Translations under genes and position numbers: made by a program
DNA from: Candidatus Neomicrothrix sp. UBA2517
Lineage (GTDB): Bacteria; Actinomycetota; Acidimicrobiia; Acidimicrobiales; UBA8592
Direction: 5' to 3'
DNA length: 64,000 bases
Assembly: GCA_002341185.1 (NCBI GenBank)
Contig: DDNP01000020.1
Coordinates: forward strand, 1-64,000
Shown: positions 59,564-64,000 of the stretch, in pieces
Numbering within the stretch: the first letter of the stretch is position 1
How the letters are laid out: each line of letters begins with the position of its first letter
Notes under the pieces: model-generated
Database searches by the model: none
The model's input: only the letters and a program-made list of their open reading frames with translations
What the model was told of the DNA's origin: nothing

Positions 59564-61023
59564 TGGGTGACCCACGAGGATTTATTCATCATGAGCGAGA
59601 AATGCCTAAACGTCGACCTGTCCCTGTCCGATTACGAGACTGGAAAGAAGTGTATGAGCCATTCACTTCAGAAGACCTGCAACGACAAGCTTCACGGTGC
59701 ATGGACTGCGGTATACCATTCTGCAATAATGGATGCCCTCTAGGGAATCTCATTCCTGACTGGAATGACTTGGTCTATAAAAACAATTGGCGAGAGGCCA
59801 TTGACTCACTTCACGCAACTAATAACTTTCCGGAATTTACTGGAAGGCTATGTCCAGCCCCTTGTGAAGCAGCATGTGTTCTAGGGATACATCAAGACTC
59901 TGTAACTATTAAACAAGTTGAAGTTGAAATAGTTGAAAGAGCTTGGAACGAAGGTTGGATAAAACCTATTTTGGCTAACCAGAAGACTGGAAAGGAAATT
60001 GCTGTTGTTGGATCTGGACCTGCAGGACTCGCAGCAGCGCAGCAGTTAACAAGGTCTGGTCACAGCGTGACTGTTTTCGAGAAGAATGATCGCATTGGTG
60101 GTCTGCTCCGCTACGGGATACCGGAATTCAAGATGGAGAAACAATATATTGACCGACGAATTGCACAAATGAAAGCGGAAGGGACCAAATTCATAACTAA
60201 TGTAACTGTTGGAGAAGACCTCAGTTACGATGATTTGCAATCAGGGAATGACGCTGTCGTCTTAGCTATTGGTGCAACGAACTGGAGAGATCTTCCCATA
60301 CCAGGTCGTGATTTGACTGGGATCTACCAAGCAATGGAATTCCTTGAGCCTGCAAATCGAGTTCAAGAAGGAGACTATGAGGATCATCCGTTCTCAGCAC
60401 TTGGCAAAGATGTAATAATAATTGGCGGCGGAGATACTGGTGCAGACTGCTTAGGAACAGCTCATCGGCACGGAGCTGCATCCGTAAAACAATTTGAGAT
60501 AATGCCGAAACCACCCGAAGGTAGGGACCGATCAACGCCATGGCCTACTTGGCCCTTGATGATGAGGACATCTTCTGCTCACGAAGAAGGTGGCGAAAGA
60601 ATTTATTCAATCAATACAACACAATTTGTTGGAGAAGATGGGCATGTGACTGGATTAGAAACTGTTCAAGTTGAACAGGAATATGTTGAAGGCCGACTCG
60701 AATTCACGGAAGTTGCTGGAACGAAGGAAATACATGAAGCAAACTTGGTGTGTCTGGCTATGGGGTTTGTCGGACCAGAATCAACATCACTAGTTTCCGA
60801 ATTAGGAATTGATCTTAGTCCACGAGGAAATATCGCCCGTAACGGTAATTGGATGACCAGTCAAGAAGGAATATTCGTAGCAGGAGATGCAGGAAGAGGT
60901 CAAAGCCTCATAGTGTGGGCGATAGCAGAAGGGCGATCATGTGCATCTGCTGTAGACAGTTGGTTGCAAGGCGGATCTCAGCTTCCCAGTCCCGTTACGC
61001 CAGATCTCCAGCAACTAAGATAA
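59563..61023 (+). CDS. gltD: Glutamate synthase small subunit
   Basis: 486 residues. The N-terminal cysteine sets CMDCGIPFCNNGCPLGN and CPAPCEAACVLG bind 4Fe-4S clusters. Two dinucleotide motifs are AVVGSGPAGLAAAQQL (FAD) and IIGGGDTGADCLG (NADPH). It passes electrons from NADPH to GltB. The ATG overlaps the gltB stop (TAATG), so the pair is coupled. It ends three bases from the convergent hydrolase gene. Confidence 0.97.
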   Translation: MGDPRGFIHHEREMPKRRPVPVRLRDWKEVYEPFTSEDLQRQASRCMDCGIPFCNNGCPLGNLIPDWNDLVYKNNWREAIDSLHATNNFPEFTGRLCPAPCEAACVLGIHQDSVTIKQVEVEIVERAWNEGWIKPILANQKTGKEIAVVGSGPAGLAAAQQLTRSGHSVTVFEKNDRIGGLLRYGIPEFKMEKQYIDRRIAQMKAEGTKFITNVTVGEDLSYDDLQSGNDAVVLAIGATNWRDLPIPGRDLTGIYQAMEFLEPANRVQEGDYEDHPFSALGKDVIIIGGGDTGADCLGTAHRHGAASVKQFEIMPKPPEGRDRSTPWPTWPLMMRTSSAHEEGGERIYSINTTQFVGEDGHVTGLETVQVEQEYVEGRLEFTEVAGTKEIHEANLVCLAMGFVGPESTSLVSELGIDLSPRGNIARNGNWMTSQEGIFVAGDAGRGQSLIVWAIAEGRSCASAVDSWLQGGSQLPSPVTPDLQQLR

Positions 61024-61026
61024 TCT

Positions 61027-61719
61027 TCACCATTTAGGTTCTGCATCAATAAAATTCAGTGCCGTTTCTATAAAGGTAAAATTCTTAGGTGTTGCGAAAT
61101 GGTCGACTTTTTTTAGCTCTAAGTAGGTGGCATTGGGTAAGAGTTCTAAAAGTTTTGTAGCTGGGGCACCGAAATCATCATCACCCAAAACAACTAGTAC
61201 CGGACATGATATAGCCCGTAAAGACTCCGGTTTCAGTTCGGTTGTTGGAGATGCTATAAGTTTCTGTAACGCTGAACGGTTGATATCAACTGATTCCGAT
61301 AATTGATGAAAGTAACTAGACTCTGGATCTTCTGGATTTGGGTTACCGGCTATGCCATCGTGAATACTTTTGTATCTTGACGTGTCGACAGTAAAAATAT
61401 TTTCGCCAATTCCAGATAAAACAAGCTTTCGAAAGGATGATGGATTTTCGCTTGCAATAGTTAACAGCATTCTTGCCCCCAGAGAAAACCCAACAGCATC
61501 AATCGGAACTGCAGGCAAGGCATCTCGGATAAATGTTAATGATTGGTTAAATGTGGCTTTATCCACGCTGTTGTAATTTTGACCATGGCCAGGAAGATCC
61601 AAAACTATCGAGTCTCGTTCTGCATCGTTGACTAAGTCAAGCCATCCATTATCGCCCCAAGTTCGTGCTCCAGTGGTCGCTAATCCATGAAGGAAGAGGA
61701 TTGGTGGTAGAGGATTCAT
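61027..61719 (-). CDS. Alpha/beta hydrolase
   Basis: 230 residues. Oxyanion region FLHGLATTG, the GxSxG elbow as VGFSLGAR, an Asp in VLGDDDFGAP and His in KKVDHFATP make a complete triad. It resembles MenH/BioH-type carboxylester hydrolases but the substrate is unknown. It lies downstream of the minus-strand RNA at 61749-62090 and its own promoter is not obvious. Confidence 0.87.
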   Translation of the reverse strand: MNPLPPILFLHGLATTGARTWGDNGWLDLVNDAERDSIVLDLPGHGQNYNSVDKATFNQSLTFIRDALPAVPIDAVGFSLGARMLLTIASENPSSFRKLVLSGIGENIFTVDTSRYKSIHDGIAGNPNPEDPESSYFHQLSESVDINRSALQKLIASPTTELKPESLRAISCPVLVVLGDDDFGAPATKLLELLPNATYLELKKVDHFATPKNFTFIETALNFIDAEPKW

Positions 61720-61748
61720 AACTTCATATTAGCTAAAGATTAACGTGC

Positions 61749-61798
61749 AAAAACACATTAGCCCCGAGTGATTTCTTCGAGAGAAACCCTTCGGGGCT
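61749..61798 (-). terminator. Rho-independent terminator of the minus-strand RNA
   Basis: On the minus strand AGCCCCGA (61798-61791) pairs perfectly with TCGGGGCT (61767-61760); the loop contains a nested TTTCT/AGAAA stem. The transcript then reads AATGTGTTTTT, giving a T run at 61753-61749. It is the strongest terminator in the window and fits the end of the RNA described separately. Confidence 0.8.
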
Positions 61799-62087
61799 GT
61801 GCAGTTTAACGTTTCCAAAGTCATCCCCTGAAGGACTCATTGGTTTCGATCCGAACCTTTCGGTCTTTTGTCAAATTCCTGCAACTCGAGAGTTGTGGTT
61901 TTTTTGACGCTTAAAACCTTTCGATCTTAAGTCGGATCCATCAGCCTAAACTGATGGCGGTTTGGTTAGTTATCCGAAGATTACTTACCAATGATCACCC
62001 TGTTGGGTAATCCCGTTAAACCTGTTCCGATGGCTGACACATTTCCTTAGCCGTACCTTCCCGGATTTCGATGCTGCCACCGCTTCC
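61749..62087 (-). ncRNA. Probable structured non-coding RNA, about 335 nt, family not recognised
   Basis: The minus strand has a promoter-like start, several stem-loops and a strong terminator, with no convincing reading frame. Stems (plus coordinates) include 61938-61957 (CCATCAG/CTGATGG), 61870-61908 (GTCAAA/TTTGAC around CAACT-CTCG-AGTTG), and 61854-61865 (GACC-GAAA-GGTT with a GNRA tetraloop). GATTAC/GTAATC pairing encloses a CCC-AACA-GGG hairpin near 61980-62015. I do not see RNase P (GAGGAAAGTCC), tmRNA (GGTTTCGAC start, CCA end) or SRP signatures. Candidates are an actinobacterial RNA-polymerase-binding RNA (6S or Ms1-like) or a new family. Confidence 0.6.
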
Positions 62088-62093
62088 GATTAG

Positions 62094-62121
62094 ATTTTGC
62101 TAATTTGTGTGCCGTTGTCAA
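62094..62121 (-). promoter_or_regulatory. Candidate promoter for the minus-strand RNA
   Basis: On the minus strand TTGACA (62121-62116) is followed after 16 bases by CAAAAT (62099-62094). The -35 hexamer is a perfect consensus and sits inside the inverted repeat GCCGTT-GAC-AACGGC (62111-62125). Start of transcription would be near 62087. Confidence 0.5.
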
Positions 62122-62184
62122 CGGCGTAGGGATACCTTTACACCTTTTTTGATTTTGGTCAAGTGAATATTTGAAATCCTCAAC

Positions 62185-62245
62185 ATATCCACAGAGAAAT
62201 TATAGAAATCCACATGAATGGGCCTCTAACCACAACTTTTCCACA
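62185..62245 (+). other. Cluster of three DnaA-box-like 9-mers
   Basis: ATATCCACA at 62185-62193, AAATCCACA at 62206-62214 and TTTTCCACA at 62237-62245 are on the same strand, spaced 21 and 31 bases (about two and three helix turns). Only the third matches TTWTNCACA exactly; the others differ at one and two positions. It might be a DnaA-binding locus, a piece of a replication origin, or chance in AT-rich DNA. Confidence 0.3.
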
Positions 62246-62664
62246 GCGAGCGTTTACGAAAATTCGAAATACTGGAATAGCTTTCCCATATTTATAAATC
62301 ATTTAAACTCAACCCCGTTCATGAAAGAGCTAGGCCACTGGGCTCCTACGGTATTCTTCAATCTTAATTTAGGAGCGATAACGAAATTCACATTTTTCGG
62401 TATAAGAGACGAGGAAAGTTGCTCCCGTACTGGTTTTCTAGAACAACACAAAGTGTGAAAGTGGGATCTTGTCTAAGCCAACTTCAATCATCGTATTCAT
62501 TTGCCGTCCCTTGGTTGTACCATGTGTACTTAATTGATGGCAAGAATTAAAAATCTATCCAGTTATACTCACTTCGAGTCTCTTCCGCTCCAAGTGTTCC
62601 GAAATAGAAATCCCTAGTAATCTCAAGAATGGTGACAACGAAAGCAAGATTGAAAGAGATGGAG
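62246..62664. other. Gene-free stretch with no clear feature
   Basis: AT-rich non-coding DNA between the DnaA-box-like cluster and the glycerophosphodiesterase gene end. A 95-codon open frame at 62171-62458 has no recognisable homology or ribosome-binding site and is probably not a gene. No terminator, repeat or RNA structure stands out. Confidence 0.5.
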
Positions 62665-63426
62665 TTATTCACTCCAGATTCCTCTGGAGAGAAAAACTGA
62701 CTTTAACGCAGTAAGATTATCCGTCATTATTCCGTCAACGCCCAGATCTAATAAATATTCCATTTCATTCACCTCGTTGATAGTCCATGCATGCACGACC
62801 TTCCCTAAGTTATGGGCCCTCTTAACGAATTCTCTTGTTATGAATTGAACACCCTTAACCCGAGATGGAACTTGAGCGCAATCTCCGTAAGGGGGCCGAA
62901 GCAAATTTTTCGTAACTTTAGAAAGTTGCATTTTTGATATAGATTTAGGACCCATTCCTATACATAGATCAGGGCCGATCGCTCTAGCGACCGATTTAAT
63001 CCTCTCATCAGAAAAAGATCCTACGCAGATCCTATTTATGGAGTTAGTGTTAATGATCACATTTATCAACGGCTCTACAGCAGCATCATGTTTAGGGTCG
63101 ATATTGAACTTTGCTTCCGGTATTTCCTCGAGTAAATCTTCTAAAAGAGGTATCGGTTCGTCTCCATCAACGAGAATCTTAGCTAAATCAGCGTAATCGT
63201 AATCGCTAATATTGCCTTTGGCCTGCGTCACACGATCAAGCCTATGATCATGAAATGCTACAAGTTTTTGGTCTTTCGTAGCATGAACGTCAGTCTCCAT
63301 GTATGTAAAACCTAAAGCATGAGCACCCTTAAATGCACTAAGAGAGTTCTCGGGAAAATCTTGTATTCCGCCTCTATGAGCAAAAGCGAGTGGAAAATTA
63401 GATCTTAAAAAATGCTTAACTGACAC
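62665..63426 (-). CDS. Glycerophosphodiester phosphodiesterase
   Basis: 253 residues. GDPD motif FAHRGG with ENSLSAF starts the TIM barrel; ETDVHATKD and FHDHRLDR supply the metal and catalytic residues. MTDNL near the end is also typical. It hydrolyses glycerophosphodiesters to glycerol 3-phosphate. No signal peptide is visible, so it is a cytosolic UgpQ-like type. GTG start at 63426, divergent from the pyruvate kinase gene. Confidence 0.93.
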   Translation of the reverse strand: MSVKHFLRSNFPLAFAHRGGIQDFPENSLSAFKGAHALGFTYMETDVHATKDQKLVAFHDHRLDRVTQAKGNISDYDYADLAKILVDGDEPIPLLEDLLEEIPEAKFNIDPKHDAAVEPLINVIINTNSINRICVGSFSDERIKSVARAIGPDLCIGMGPKSISKMQLSKVTKNLLRPPYGDCAQVPSRVKGVQFITREFVKRAHNLGKVVHAWTINEVNEMEYLLDLGVDGIMTDNLTALKSVFLSRGIWSE

Positions 63427-63512
63427 AACAGAACGGTATCACAATAGAGCCTAATCCATTGAAATGTTTCTTGATCACCACCATTTGATCACTAGCTCTA
63501 TAGCGTATAAGT

Positions 63513-64000
63513 ATGGAAAGACGAACTAAAATTGTAGCCACTATTGGTCCGGCGAGTGATTCAGAATCTGAGCTTAGAAAAATTATTGATGCTGGAATGG
63601 ATGTGGCCAGATTAGGTCTAGCGCACGGCACATTAGATGAAGCTGTTGAAAGATTTAAACGAATTCGTCAAGTATCAGCCGAATTATCTAAACGTGTTGG
63701 AATCCTTGTTGATCTACCTGGACCAAAAATTAGAACCACGCCTTTTAGTGAGGAAGGTTCAGAATTAGTTAAAAATTCAGAAATACTAATTGTTCCTGGA
63801 GCAACTCGATCAGATGAACGCACTATTGAAGTTGAGTATGAGAATGTGCTAAATGATTTACTACCCGGTGATGTAATTCCCTTCGGCGATGGTCAAGTGG
63901 TAGTGAGAGTTGAAAATGTAGCATCTGAGGGTGCTACAGCAATCGTTACCAGCGGAGGGCGCTTGCACGGTAGACCCGGAATACGCATACCCTCCGAAAG
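63513..64000 (+). CDS. pyk: Pyruvate kinase-like protein (N-terminal part, runs off the window)
   Basis: 162 residues are visible. The start MERRTKIVATIGPASDS and VDLPGPKIRTTPF are clear pyruvate kinase blocks; the beta-barrel B domain follows. The motif RxNFSHG that positions substrate and K+ reads RLGLAHG (residues 33-39), so the conserved Asn and Ser are Gly and Ala. The residue after GP is Lys (GPKIR), as in K+-independent enzymes. The gene continues past base 64000. No clear ribosome-binding site is before the ATG. Confidence 0.85.
   Translation, partial: MERRTKIVATIGPASDSESELRKIIDAGMDVARLGLAHGTLDEAVERFKRIRQVSAELSKRVGILVDLPGPKIRTTPFSEEGSELVKNSEILIVPGATRSDERTIEVEYENVLNDLLPGDVIPFGDGQVVVRVENVASEGATAIVTSGGRLHGRPGIRIPSE

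Noticed and set aside
61741..62160. The structured region as RNase P RNA, tmRNA or SRP RNA
   Set aside because: The conserved GAGGAAAGTCC core, a tRNA-like domain with CCA, and the SRP GGAAGCAGC-type loop were looked for and not found on either strand.
62171..62458. 95-codon open frame in the large intergenic region
   Set aside because: No ribosome-binding site, no recognisable family, and it runs through the DnaA-box-like sequences; composition looks non-coding.

Overview
The window looks like a chromosome segment from a low-to-mid GC, probably marine or aquatic, actinobacterium, most likely of the Acidimicrobiia type. The basis is a ClpP2-type ClpP, a class II DAHP synthase, a MurJ/MreBCD/RodA elongasome, the nadD / LCP-LytR_C / rsfS order, and the pair of B12-binding radical SAM and DUF2344 genes ahead of an RNase E/G. 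The placement is inferred from gene content. There is no 16S rRNA gene here. Nearly every gene is recognisable and the coding density is very high.

Layout. 1-5.3 kb: end of a tRNA-Gly, then tig-clpP-clpX-folC-ndk. 5.4-11.1 kb: cell elongation operon mreB-mreC-mreD-mrdA(PBP2)-rodA. 11.2-18.5 kb: tRNA/RNA and ribosome operon (radical SAM, DUF2344, RNase E/G, L21, L27, ObgE) ending in proB. 18.5-25 kb: murJ (minus), an AAA+/VWA pair (plus), then aroG class II and a sigma-70 factor (minus). 25-33.2 kb: nadD, an LCP-like/LytR_C protein, rsfS, tRNA-Ala, a thioredoxin-TPR protein, holA, rpsT (minus), lepA, dnaJ, rsmE. 33.2-39.3 kb (minus): citrate synthase, a biotin-dependent carboxyltransferase, a LysR regulator and a mitochondrial-type aconitase. 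39.4-44.9 kb: a tight minus-strand operon of an acyl-reductase/HAD fusion, a LarA-like DUF2088 protein and a PlsC acyltransferase, with a divergent TetR gene. 44.9-48.9 kb (minus): ddl, an alpha/beta hydrolase, and the membrane pyrophosphatase HppA. 49-53.5 kb: trkA and two tandem trkH genes. 53.5-61.7 kb: M18 aminopeptidase (minus), gltB-gltD (plus), an alpha/beta hydrolase (minus). 61.7-62.66 kb: the only long gene-free stretch, holding a probable structured RNA on the minus strand and a small cluster of DnaA-box-like sequences. 62.7-64 kb: a glycerophosphodiesterase (minus) and the start of a pyruvate kinase running off the window.

Most interesting points: (1) the ClpP encoded next to ClpX has alanine where the catalytic serine should be; (2) the acyl-reductase-HAD / LarA-like / PlsC / TetR cluster looks like an uncharacterised lipid pathway with a candidate operator; (3) a roughly 335-nt terminator-ended structured RNA that I could not assign to a known family; (4) one of the two TrkH subunits has lost a selectivity-filter glycine; (5) the pyruvate kinase and RNase E/G lack hallmark residues or elements; (6) all seven convergent gene pairs abut within 4 bases or overlap, leaving no room for terminators between them.
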